Positions 44,286 through 52,362 of a stretch of 64,000 nt of DNA are shown here, one piece after another (the stretch's first letter is position 1; each line of letters starts with the position of its first letter). Position numbers and translations under genes: made by a program. Origin of the DNA: RDYZ01 sp964518905 (GTDB lineage: Bacteria; Cyanobacteriota; Cyanobacteriia; Cyanobacteriales; Geitlerinemataceae); the NCBI GenBank assembly GCA_964518905.1, contig CAZFJL010000004.1, positions 1 through 64,000 on the forward strand, given 5' to 3'. The notes beneath the pieces were generated by a model. That model was not told where the DNA came from. It was given only the letters and a program-made list of their open reading frames with translations, and did not search any database.

Positions 44286-44301
44286 TGTCAACAAATGTAA
44301 C
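44286..44301 (-). promoter_or_regulatory. HLR1-like RpaB-binding box upstream of psaD
   Basis: On the minus strand the box reads GTTACATTTGTTGACA, 68 bp before the psaD start. The HLR1 consensus is two direct KTTACAWW half-sites separated by 2 bases; the first half is perfect and the second has one mismatch within the six bases compared. RpaB is known to bind HLR1 in photosystem I promoters and drive their response to light intensity. Confidence 0.5.
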
Positions 44302-44394
44302 AGTCGCTCGGGGCGCTACCGGTGTCGTTATGCCTCACCGCCTGAACGTATATTTCGCAACATTTATGCTCAGGCATGGATGCAAAGAGGTCGA

Positions 44395-46347
44395 TTATTG
44401 TACCTGGAGCGTGAGCGAGAAGGTAACGGGTTGGACGGCATTCACTTCGATCGTGTAGACCCCATCTGCCGGAATTTCCTCTTCCCATTGGGTAGTGGCA
44501 TTGCTTGAGACCATACTGCCATCAGGTGCAAAGATCGTCATGCTCGCGTTATTTGACAGCGTTGCACTCAAGACCTGGCCTTGGCGAACGGTAACCTCAT
44601 ATCGCTGCGTTTGAGGTGGCTCGATCGTGCCACCGGCATCAGCAGAATTACGGGACGTGAGGTCGATCGACTGGACACCCAGTTCGGGGACTGGGGTCGG
44701 AGTCGGCTGAGGGGTTGGGGTCGGAGTCGGCTGAGGGGTTGGGGTCGGGGTCGGCTCAGGCGTTGGCGTTGGGGTCGCTTCAGGAGCCTGGAGACCGAGA
44801 CGGAGCGTATAGGTGGCCGATTCGAGTCCGCGAATCGGTTGTAACCGCAAAATATGCGTGCCATCCTTTAGAAATGTTCCGTTCCAGCGAGACACACGGT
44901 TGCCACCATCCATGACGATTCCTTGCGGGTCTAGAACTGTTAGCAGGGTTTGTTCTCCCGCGACGGATACGCTCAACTCATAATCAACCTGACCTTGAAC
45001 TAGATAGTCATAGGTCTCGTTGCTTTTAAGCTCGCCATCGAGGCTAACATCACCACCAGGGGACAAGTTAATCCGTTGACGATAGGTTTGCGGTGTTGAG
45101 TCCGGGGCCGGTGAAGCGTCGGGCGTGGGAGAAGGAACGACGCCCACGACTGGTGTTGGAGCGGGGGCGGGAAACAGTTCCGCCATGCCACTAAAAATTT
45201 TCCACGAACTCCAGCCCGCGATCACGGCAAGCAGAATCCCAAGAGATCCCACAATCAGCGGGCTGTTTTGTAGCGAAATTGGGGGGGACGACTTGGGTGC
45301 ATGACGATCGCTATCCGATTCGGTCTCGGGCTCACTTCCAGCAGCCGCGACGGTGGTCGAGTCATAGGACCGACCGATCGCGACGGTCTGCATCTGAGTC
45401 GAACTCGGCGAAGGTGCGACCGGTGAAGTCATAGCCGGAGGGGGAGGCGAGACGGCGGCGGTGCTTGTGGCTCCGAGACCCACGGCGATTAACAGCGGGT
45501 TGAGATCCAGTGCAAGCGCCTGGACGCTGGGATAGCGTTCGCTGGGCTGGGTTGCCAGGAGACGGGTCAGAATCGCTTCAAACTGAGGGTTGAGCGACAC
45601 GAACGGCTGCCAGTTCCAGCGCAGCTCACGATCGTCAAATAGCTCGTGGGGTTCGCGTCCCGTCATCAACACCAGGCCGGTGACCGCCATCGCGTACAGG
45701 TCGCTATTGGGATAGGCGCGTCCCGTTTGCATCTGCTCGATCGGCGCATAACCAAATTTACCCACAGCGGTGTGGGATGGGGGCGAGGTTGTCGTGGTTC
45801 CGGGCTGCACTTGGGTCGCGACCTGAGTAGCCAACTCTTTAACGACGCCAAAATCGATCAGCACGGGCATTCCATCGCGTGCCCGTTGGATAATATTTTC
45901 GGGGGAAATGTCCCGGTGGATCACGCCGCGATCGTGAATGTATTCTAAAACCGGCAGCAGGCTCCGAAATAGCTGAAGTACCGCCGTTTCAGAGAATGCG
46001 GTTTGCTGCGATCGGTAGGTCTCAATCTGCTCGCGATAGGTTTGTCCGGCGACATATTCCTGCACGAGGAATAGGCGATAGTCGCTCTCGAAGGTGGCTT
46101 GAAAACGCGGGATTTGTGGGTGCTGTAGCTGATATAGCGTTGTGGCTTCACGCTGAAATAATTCGCGGGATTTTTCTAAGGCTTCGCCTTCTGTTCCCGC
46201 AGGCTGAAATTCTTTGAGCGCACACAGCTCATTAAAACGACCGCGATCTTCGGCTAGATAGGTTCTCGCAAAGCCGCCTTGCCCGAGCACGCGGATTGTG
46301 TAGTAACGCTCTTGTAAAACCGTGCCAACTTCGATAGGAGGTCGCAT
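44395..46347 (-). CDS. Membrane Ser/Thr protein kinase with extracytoplasmic beta domains
   Basis: 650 aa from the ATG at 46347. Kinase domain 15-285: glycine loop GQGGFA (22-27), K45, HRDISPEN (144-151, with Ile-Ser where Leu-Lys is usual), DFG (165-167), APIEQ. A Pro/Ser linker leads to one membrane helix (about 364-384). Outside are two beta-rich modules of pre-peptidase C-terminal type (about 424-520 and 556-650), joined by a Pro-Thr repeat (522-552). The upstream frame extension to 46440 lacks support. It probably senses a cell-wall or periplasmic signal; the ligand is unknown. Confidence 0.88.
   Translation of the reverse strand: MRPPIEVGTVLQERYYTIRVLGQGGFARTYLAEDRGRFNELCALKEFQPAGTEGEALEKSRELFQREATTLYQLQHPQIPRFQATFESDYRLFLVQEYVAGQTYREQIETYRSQQTAFSETAVLQLFRSLLPVLEYIHDRGVIHRDISPENIIQRARDGMPVLIDFGVVKELATQVATQVQPGTTTTSPPSHTAVGKFGYAPIEQMQTGRAYPNSDLYAMAVTGLVLMTGREPHELFDDRELRWNWQPFVSLNPQFEAILTRLLATQPSERYPSVQALALDLNPLLIAVGLGATSTAAVSPPPPAMTSPVAPSPSSTQMQTVAIGRSYDSTTVAAAGSEPETESDSDRHAPKSSPPISLQNSPLIVGSLGILLAVIAGWSSWKIFSGMAELFPAPAPTPVVGVVPSPTPDASPAPDSTPQTYRQRINLSPGGDVSLDGELKSNETYDYLVQGQVDYELSVSVAGEQTLLTVLDPQGIVMDGGNRVSRWNGTFLKDGTHILRLQPIRGLESATYTLRLGLQAPEATPTPTPEPTPTPTPQPTPTPTPQPTPTPVPELGVQSIDLTSRNSADAGGTIEPPQTQRYEVTVRQGQVLSATLSNNASMTIFAPDGSMVSSNATTQWEEEIPADGVYTIEVNAVQPVTFSLTLQVQ
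44692..44777. repeat. Tandem repeat inside the kinase gene (24-bp unit)
   Basis: Three near-identical units (GGGGTTGGGGTCGGAGTCGG plus CTGA) encode the Pro-Thr-Pro-Gln spacer. Copy number may vary between strains. Confidence 0.75.
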
Positions 46348-46636
46348 AGGATTTTGGAAAAGGATTGAAGGTGGATTATTAAGGGCAGGCGCGATCGAAG
46401 TCCGATAACGGATGCGGCATAATCCCGCCCCTAGACCCAACGATCGCCGACAACACGCGACAATCCACGTGCATCGAGTAGCCTCATTCTAGAGCAGCCG
46501 CGAGCGACCATTCTGTTAAACCAGTGATTGCTAGGATTTATACCTGCAAAATTTTAGGACACGTTGGCGTTTAACCTCTCGCCATCGATCGGGGCATCCG
46601 CTATGGCTGTGACCATAATTTGTGGCAACGAGTATA

Positions 46637-47386
46637 TTAACCGTCGATCGTAATTTCATCGAGTCTGCGAATCGTGACCTCGGCCTGTTCGAGATGCGCC
46701 GCGATCGCCGTCCCCCAGCAAATCCCGATCGCCCCCGCCGCCCCTGCGGTTTGTGCCATCTGGATATCCAAGGGCGAGTCACCCACCATCAAGGTTCGCG
46801 ACGGTTCGACGCCGAGCCGCGCACAGGCGTCGAGGAACAGCGCTGGGTCGGGCTTACTCGGGCCGCGATCGACCCCCATTTCCAGCTCGATATAGGGATC
46901 AAGCCCATGAACTCGGACAAAGTCTTTCACTCGCGTCGTGGTATCAGCGGATAAAATCCCCAGCTTGAGACCGCGATCGTGCAACTGGGCGAGCAGTTCC
47001 AGCGATCCGACCAGTAGGGGCGAGGTTGTATCAGCCTCCGTCGCGGCAACCTGAGCATCCGCTTCGTCGAATACCTCCGTCGCGATCTGTAACGACTCCC
47101 ACCAGCCGCGCCCCGTCTCCGCCACATAGCCCGCTGCCGCAATCAAATTTTCGTAACGGCTACCGATCGCCAGCAAACTGTTCGGGTCAAGGCGATCGCC
47201 CTCAATTCCGTAAGCAATCAGCATCGAATCCGCCGTGCCGGGGATACGCGCATCCAGCAAGCGAGCCCGACGCCGACCGAGCAACCGTAAAAACTCCTGC
47301 GAATCCGCCAGCGTCCCGTCTTTATCAAAGACGATCGCCTCGATCTGCTCAAAAACAACCGTGCCACACCGGACATTAATCATCAT
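46637..47386 (-). CDS. HAD-superfamily hydrolase (phosphoglycolate phosphatase-like)
   Basis: 249 aa. Motif I VFDKDGTLADS, motif II ILSADTTTR, motif III GPSKPDPALF, motif IV VGDSPLDIQMAQTAGAAG. A helical cap lies between motifs I and II. The Lys in DKDGT is less usual than Leu or Met but occurs in the family. Phosphoglycolate phosphatase is one option; substrate is not readable. The frame opens upstream at 47434; two consecutive ATGs at 47386 and 47383 are the likely starts. It follows rpsA beyond a terminator. Confidence 0.8.
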   Translation of the reverse strand: MMINVRCGTVVFEQIEAIVFDKDGTLADSQEFLRLLGRRRARLLDARIPGTADSMLIAYGIEGDRLDPNSLLAIGSRYENLIAAAGYVAETGRGWWESLQIATEVFDEADAQVAATEADTTSPLLVGSLELLAQLHDRGLKLGILSADTTTRVKDFVRVHGLDPYIELEMGVDRGPSKPDPALFLDACARLGVEPSRTLMVGDSPLDIQMAQTAGAAGAIGICWGTAIAAHLEQAEVTIRRLDEITIDG

Positions 47387-47432
47387 AAAAATTATTTGTC
47401 TCCGCCACAACGCTTGAGAACAATACGACTCC

Positions 47433-47477
47433 AAAAGAAAAGAGAGAGGAGATTTAAATAGACCTCCCCCCTCTTTT
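47433..47477 (-). terminator. Terminator of rpsA
   Basis: Arms 47464-47477 and 47438-47451 pair at 12 of 14 positions; on the minus strand CTTTTCTTTT follows. It lies about 90 bases past the rpsA stop. Confidence 0.7.
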
Positions 47478-47566
47478 GTTGACAGAATTGATGTTTCTAA
47501 AGTCTTTCGACTTTTAGACTACAGCGTGATTCTGTGATGCGTAACACGTATATCGACCACAGATGA

Positions 47567-48544
47567 TTACTCAACAGCAGCCAATTCCTCTTCGTCGTCC
47601 ATAACTTCATCTTCTTCGAACTCTTCTTCCGGCTCTTCAAGACCTTGCTGTTTAGCAATGAGAGCTTGACGGAATTTCTCAGCCATCTCCTCAGCTTTCT
47701 CGAAGACGACTTCCGGGTTCTTGACCATATCACCCGGTTCTGGTTCGAGTTGCTTGGTCGAAAGTGAAATACGTCCGCGATCGGCATCCAGGTCAATAAT
47801 CATGACCTTTAACTGATCATTCACGTTGAACACGCTATGGGGCGTGTCAATGTGATCATGGGAAATCTCGGAAATGTGCAGCAGACCGCTGACACCACCG
47901 ATATCGATGAACGCACCGTAAGGCTTGATACCGCGCACCGTGCCGATGACGACTTCACCGACTTCGAGGCCATTCATCTTGCTCTCAACCAGAGCACGAC
48001 GATGACTGAGGACAAGGCGATTACGCTCTTCGTCCACTTCCAGGAATTTGAGCGGCAGATCTTCGCCAACCAAATCTTCCTTCGGTTTGCGAGTACTGAT
48101 GTGCGAACCCGGAATAAAGCCGCGTAGACCTTCGATCCGAACCAAAGCACCGCCTCGGTTGGTCGCGAAAACACCAGAGTGAACGGTAGCATCTTCCGCC
48201 TGTAGCTGACGAACACGCTCCCAGGCACGCATGTACTCAATGCGGCGAATGGAAAGCGTTAGCTGTCCGTCTTCGTTTTCATCCATCAGGATGAAAAATT
48301 CACGGGTTTCGTTTGCTTGCAGTACTTCATCTGGAGAGTCAACCCGGTTGATCGACATCTCTTGTAGCGGGATGTAGGCGGCAGTTTTAGCGCCAATGTC
48401 GATCAAAGCTCCCTTTGGCTCGATGCTAAACACCGTGCCAGCGACAATATCGCCGGGGCTAAAGTGGTAATCGTACTGATCTAAGAGGGCGGCAAAATCC
48501 TCGTGGGTAAAGCCAATGTCGGTCTTACTAATGGTTTGGGGCAT
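47567..48544 (-). CDS. rpsA: 30S ribosomal protein S1 (three S1 domains)
   Basis: RNA-binding protein that brings mRNA to the 30S subunit. 325 aa with three S1 OB folds: about 30-100 (GDIVAGTVFSIEPKGALIDIG), 115-185 (VHSGVFATNRGGALVRIEGL) and 195-270 (GEVVIGTVRGIKPYGAFIDIG). The second is the most diverged. An acidic tail (EEPEEEFEEDEVMDDEEE) closes it. E. coli S1 has six domains; the three-domain form is the cyanobacterial/chloroplast type. Upstream is nrdR on the same strand. Confidence 0.94.
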   Translation of the reverse strand: MPQTISKTDIGFTHEDFAALLDQYDYHFSPGDIVAGTVFSIEPKGALIDIGAKTAAYIPLQEMSINRVDSPDEVLQANETREFFILMDENEDGQLTLSIRRIEYMRAWERVRQLQAEDATVHSGVFATNRGGALVRIEGLRGFIPGSHISTRKPKEDLVGEDLPLKFLEVDEERNRLVLSHRRALVESKMNGLEVGEVVIGTVRGIKPYGAFIDIGGVSGLLHISEISHDHIDTPHSVFNVNDQLKVMIIDLDADRGRISLSTKQLEPEPGDMVKNPEVVFEKAEEMAEKFRQALIAKQQGLEEPEEEFEEDEVMDDEEELAAVE

Positions 48545-48940
48545 TCGTGCTTTGTCCTAGGGGTGACTCTCCATATGTCAAGTTGACTCTACGGGTAGAG
48601 GGATTTTCGATCGTCGCTGCTTGACTCAGATAGCTAGTCAATTTTGAGACGACAGCACGTCCACTCTAGGTTGATCCCGAGAGTTTCATAACTCCAGTGC
48701 CCCATTGTACCTCAAGAACTTTACATTTCTGAACCCCATACCGACACAAAAATTGTCATGAATGCCTGAGACCTCTCGCTTCAAATCTCTGAAGAGAGGT
48801 CTATTTTCGGCGATTCACAACATTGAAAACGTGTAATTTGAGGAAAAATTTAGCGATTGCAGGCGGAGTGCAGTGGGGCGATCGCGCAATTCTGGGGAAG
48901 GCCATGATCAAGGCGATCGATCATCAGATCCGAACTTAGC
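48545..48940. other. Intergenic region between nrdR and rpsA
   Basis: 396 bp. Contains a 9-bp hairpin, AGACCTCTC (48769-48777) with GAGAGGTCT (48794-48802), which may end nrdR transcription or belong to the rpsA leader. No gene seen. Confidence 0.45.
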
Positions 48941-49558
48941 TCAGGAAGAAGCCGGTCCATAGGAATGAGATCTCTGCGAATCTGAGGTTACCGTTTCAAG
49001 TTTGGACTGTAGCTCTTCCGTAAACTCTTCACTATGTTTAACGGCATTCGATACGCGAGGATCGAGATCCGCACGATCGGTCGTTTTGCTGTCTTCCTCT
49101 CGATCAGACTCCGCTCTTAGACGTTCTAACGTCTCGACAAAATCACGAATTCCCTGAAACTGCCCGTACACCGAGGCAAAGCGAACATAGGCGACTTCGT
49201 TGAGGTGTTGCAGATGACTTAGAACCAGTTCGCCAATTTCTCGGGTTGAAATTTCTCGTTTCGCTTTTTGTTGCAGTTGCGCTTCAATCTTATCGACGAT
49301 CGTCTCAAGCTGTTCATGCTCGATCGTTGTCTTCTCACAGGCTCGAACAATGCCTCGTAGAATTTTTGAACGCTTGAATAATTCGTGCGTCCCATCTCGT
49401 TTAATGGCTGTGATCGGCACACATTCAATCCGTTCGTACGTCGTAAATCGTCGAGAACAGCCAAGACATTGACGCCGTCGTCGGACACTCTGCCCCGACT
49501 CTGCGGATCGTGACTCTAAAACACGGCTTTCAATTGTCTGGCAAAATGGGCATCGCAT
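48941..49558 (-). CDS. nrdR: Transcriptional repressor NrdR with extended C terminus
   Basis: Represses ribonucleotide reductase genes according to ATP/dATP. The N-terminal zinc ribbon uses C3, C6, C31 and C34 (CPFC...CLGC), with RRRRQCLGCSRRFTTYERIE. The ATP-cone follows (ITAIKRDGTHELFKRSKILRGI, EISTREIGELVLSHLQHLNEVAYVRFASVY). At 205 aa it is about 40-50 residues longer than usual; the extra tail (after about 155) is charged and low in complexity. No nrd gene is in the window, so it acts in trans. Confidence 0.93.
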   Translation of the reverse strand: MRCPFCQTIESRVLESRSAESGQSVRRRRQCLGCSRRFTTYERIECVPITAIKRDGTHELFKRSKILRGIVRACEKTTIEHEQLETIVDKIEAQLQQKAKREISTREIGELVLSHLQHLNEVAYVRFASVYGQFQGIRDFVETLERLRAESDREEDSKTTDRADLDPRVSNAVKHSEEFTEELQSKLETVTSDSQRSHSYGPASS

Positions 49559-49906
49559 AGGCCGAGAATCATACTATCGGCGAGCTGATATTGAAGGATT
49601 TAGGATTTCCATCACTAGAAATTTCTTCAACAAAACTCTTGACAAGACGTCATAACTTACTCAATAAAATAGCACAGCGGACGGAAGTTCTCATTAGAGC
49701 TTCTGGTCTGCCGTGCTTTAATTCCAAATAATTGCCGGTAATATCGCCAGCGATTTGAAGCGATTGACATGCTCCCCGGACTTTAAGTCCGAGGATTCTA
49801 AAGCTAGGCGAACAGGCTAGGCTGCTGCTCTACTTTGTGGCTTAACGCTTCAACGGGCATTGCTAGCAAGCTAGTCTTATGTGCCCCTCCGCGTTCGTTG
49901 TCAGGC
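49559..49906. other. Intergenic region between psbT and nrdR with IS200/IS605-like relic
   Basis: 348 bp without a gene. It holds the transposon-end-like hairpin at 49761-49800 and a short palindrome GCTAGCAAGCTAG (49862-49874). Confidence 0.5.
49761..49800. mobile_element. Hairpin end resembling IS200/IS605 elements
   Basis: TTGACATGCTCCCCGGACTT then TAAGTCCGAGGATTCT. CGGACTT/AAGTCCG forms a stem next to the TTGACAT and GGATTCT strings I associate with ends of IS200/IS605 (TnpB-type) elements. No transposase remains, so this is at most a relic. Confidence 0.4.
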
Positions 49907-50002
49907 TTATTTACCGATCTTCGGTGTTTCGCGGAAGGCGATCGCAAAGAACAGAACACCAATACCAACAGCAAGAACAAAGATATAGACGAGACTTTCC
50001 AT
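49907..50002 (-). CDS. psbT: Photosystem II protein PsbT
   Basis: 31-aa one-helix subunit at the PSII dimer interface: MESLVYIFVLAVGIGVLFFA then IAFRETPKIGK. It matches the canonical MES...FFAIAFRE pattern. 149 bp downstream of psbB on the same strand, the normal cyanobacterial order. Confidence 0.96.
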   Translation of the reverse strand: MESLVYIFVLAVGIGVLFFAIAFRETPKIGK

Positions 50003-50151
50003 AGTTCTAGGAACGGTGCTTTACACCGTTTGTGGTGGACGACTAAATGATCGAAAACGGCCTAGAACTAGCCCAACCTCTAAGAGACGTGACGAGTTCT
50101 AAGCCGCTGCTTACCTCAATTGAAATAAGATGCGATGCGCGGAGGACTCAA

Positions 50152-51678
50152 CTAAGCGTTAGAACGCGTCGATTTGTCGCCCACTTTTTGGAACGCACCC
50201 CATTCCACTTGGTCTTCATCAAGGTCAGGGTCAATACCAGCAAACACGTCACGGAAGAGTGTCCGCGAGCCGTGCCACAGGTGGCCGAAGAAGAAGAGCA
50301 GCGCAAAGCAAGCATGGCCGTAGGTGAACCAGCCACGCGGGCTGGTGCGGAATACGCCGTCCGAGTTCAATGTTTCACGATCGAATTCAAACGGTTCACC
50401 AAGCTGGGCTTTACGAGCGTAGGTCTTAACGTCGGTCGGATTGGTGATGACTTGACCACCGAGATCACCACCTGAGAAGGCAACCGTTACACCAGCTTGC
50501 TCGAAGCTATACTTCGATTCAGCACGACGGAACGGAATGTCCGCGCGAACTACGCCATCTTTGTCTTGTAGAACGACCGGGAAGGTCTCAAAGAAGTTCG
50601 GTAGACGACGAACAAAGAGTTCACGACCTTCCGAATCGGTGAAGGTCGGGTGACCGAGCCAACCTTTGGCAATACCGTCACCTTTATCCATTTGACCGGT
50701 ACGGAACAAACCACCTTTGGCGGGGTTGTTACCGACGTAGTCGTAGAAGGCTAGCTTCTCAGGAATTGCATTCCAAGCATCGGTTTGGCTGGCGCCAGAC
50801 GCGAGGCTCGATTGAACGCGACGTTGGATTTCTTGGCTAAAGTAGCCGCTATCCCACTGATAGCGGGTCGGGCCAAAGAGTTCGATCGGGGTGGCGGCGG
50901 AACCGTACCACATCGTACCGGCGACGACGAATGCTGCAAAAAAGACCGCAGCAATACTGCTCGACAGCACGGTCTCGATATTACCCATCCGCAGGGCGCG
51001 GTAGAGGCGCTCAGGAGGACGAACACTGAGGTGGAACAGACCCGCAACGATGCCGACGATACCGGCGGCAATGTGGTGTGCTGCAATACCGCCAGGATTG
51101 AAGGGGTTAAACCCTTCGGGTCCCCAGGCTGGTGCTACAGCTTGCACGTGTCCCGTCAGGCCGTAGGGGTCAGAGACCCAAAGGCCGGGACCAAAGAGGC
51201 CGGTCACATGAAAGGCTCCGAAGCCGAAGCAAAGGAGACCGGAGAGGAACAGGTGAATGCCGAACATTTTCGGCAAGTCGAGCGCCGGTTCACCGGTTCG
51301 CGAGTCGCGGAAAAGATCGAGATCCCAGTAAACCCAGTGCCAGCAGGCAGCCAGGAACAGAAGACCAGACAGAACGATGTGAGCGATCGCCACGCCTTCA
51401 AACGACCAGAAGCCAGGATCGACACCGGTTTCACCGGTAACGCTCCAGCCGCCCCAAGATCCCGTTACGCCGAGGCGTGCCAGGAAGGGCATTACGAACA
51501 TGCCCTGACGCCACATCGGGTTCAGGACGGGATCGCTTGGATCGAAGATAGAAAGCTCGAACAAGGTCATAGACCCGGCCCAACCCGCGACAAGCGCGGT
51601 GTGCATTAGGTGTACAGAAATCAGTCGTCCTGGATCGTTCAGAACTACTGTATGTACTCGGTACCAAGGTAGTCCCAT
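50152..51678 (-). CDS. psbB: Photosystem II CP47 chlorophyll-binding protein
   Basis: Core antenna of photosystem II, binding about 16 chlorophylls and passing energy to the reaction centre. 508 aa, full length: MGLPWYRVHTVVLNDPGRLI start, six hydrophobic helices with chlorophyll-ligand His residues (HLMHTALVAGW, HIVLSGLLFLAACWHW, GIAAHHIAAGIVGIVAGLFH), a large lumenal loop (about 260-440) and the DLDEDQVEWGAFQKVGD tail. AGGAGGAG lies just upstream. The 285-bp upstream gap should hold its promoter, which I could not resolve. Confidence 0.98.
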   Translation of the reverse strand: MGLPWYRVHTVVLNDPGRLISVHLMHTALVAGWAGSMTLFELSIFDPSDPVLNPMWRQGMFVMPFLARLGVTGSWGGWSVTGETGVDPGFWSFEGVAIAHIVLSGLLFLAACWHWVYWDLDLFRDSRTGEPALDLPKMFGIHLFLSGLLCFGFGAFHVTGLFGPGLWVSDPYGLTGHVQAVAPAWGPEGFNPFNPGGIAAHHIAAGIVGIVAGLFHLSVRPPERLYRALRMGNIETVLSSSIAAVFFAAFVVAGTMWYGSAATPIELFGPTRYQWDSGYFSQEIQRRVQSSLASGASQTDAWNAIPEKLAFYDYVGNNPAKGGLFRTGQMDKGDGIAKGWLGHPTFTDSEGRELFVRRLPNFFETFPVVLQDKDGVVRADIPFRRAESKYSFEQAGVTVAFSGGDLGGQVITNPTDVKTYARKAQLGEPFEFDRETLNSDGVFRTSPRGWFTYGHACFALLFFFGHLWHGSRTLFRDVFAGIDPDLDEDQVEWGAFQKVGDKSTRSNA

Positions 51679-51963
51679 TGACTACGCTCCTCCTGAGTAA
51701 TGACTTATTGCTCAACGCGTTTTGTTTTACCGATCTGCCTCACTCGGGATGGAGTGTGGAATCTCAGGCTCTACCGTCTAGGGTAGATAGCCGTACGATA
51801 GCAGAGCGATCGGCGCTGATATTAAGAAAGATTATTAACGAAGTGTATCGACAGAGAGTCCCGAATGCAAGCGATTTAAAGCCTTTTAACAGTTGCGATC
51901 CTGCCCAAATCGCGATATGTCTCGCTGGCTGCGTCAACGAGATTAGACCGATGACTTCTCAAA

Positions 51964-52299
51964 TCAATTCGTTTCTGGGGGAGTCTCGGAGTCGAGATGT
52001 CCGATCTGACACATGGCCGCAGGCGTACACAGGCGTAGCAAGACCGCTTCTGCATCCATCAGTCGTTTAAGGACGACTTGGCCGATACCAGAGGTGTCAT
52101 TACTCGAATCGGCTTTCACTTCTAGCATCAAAACCGCATCCTCAGCGCGATACAGCCAGAGACGTTCTCCTTTCTCGACGATACAGAGTTCCATGCGCTC
52201 GATTTGTGGGGGTCTTCGCCATGCGGCAACGTTCCACAATCCCTGAGGCCCCCAGACGCGGGCGACCGTCCAACCTTCAGAAAGGAAAAAATACTTCAC
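51964..52299 (-). CDS. Small conserved-type cyanobacterial protein (111 aa), unknown
   Basis: GTG start at 52299, reading KYFFLSEGWTVARVWGPQGL then LWLYRAEDAVLMLEVK and GQVVLKRLMDAEAVLLRLC. It looks like a compact alpha/beta domain and resembles a hypothetical protein that I recall next to photosynthesis genes in other cyanobacteria, but I cannot name a family. It lies between recJ and psbB on the same strand. Confidence 0.6.
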   Translation of the reverse strand: MKYFFLSEGWTVARVWGPQGLWNVAAWRRPPQIERMELCIVEKGERLWLYRAEDAVLMLEVKADSSNDTSGIGQVVLKRLMDAEAVLLRLCTPAAMCQIGHLDSETPPETN

Positions 52300-52362
52300 G
52301 AATTTTATGATGTCTTGCGATCGAGTGGATGGCGTGCGAGACGGTTTCGACTCACGAACGCT

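Noticed and set aside
51678..52070. 130-codon plus-strand frame upstream of psbB
   Set aside because: It covers the psbB promoter region and overlaps the better-supported 111-aa gene on the other strand; no ribosome site or family pattern.
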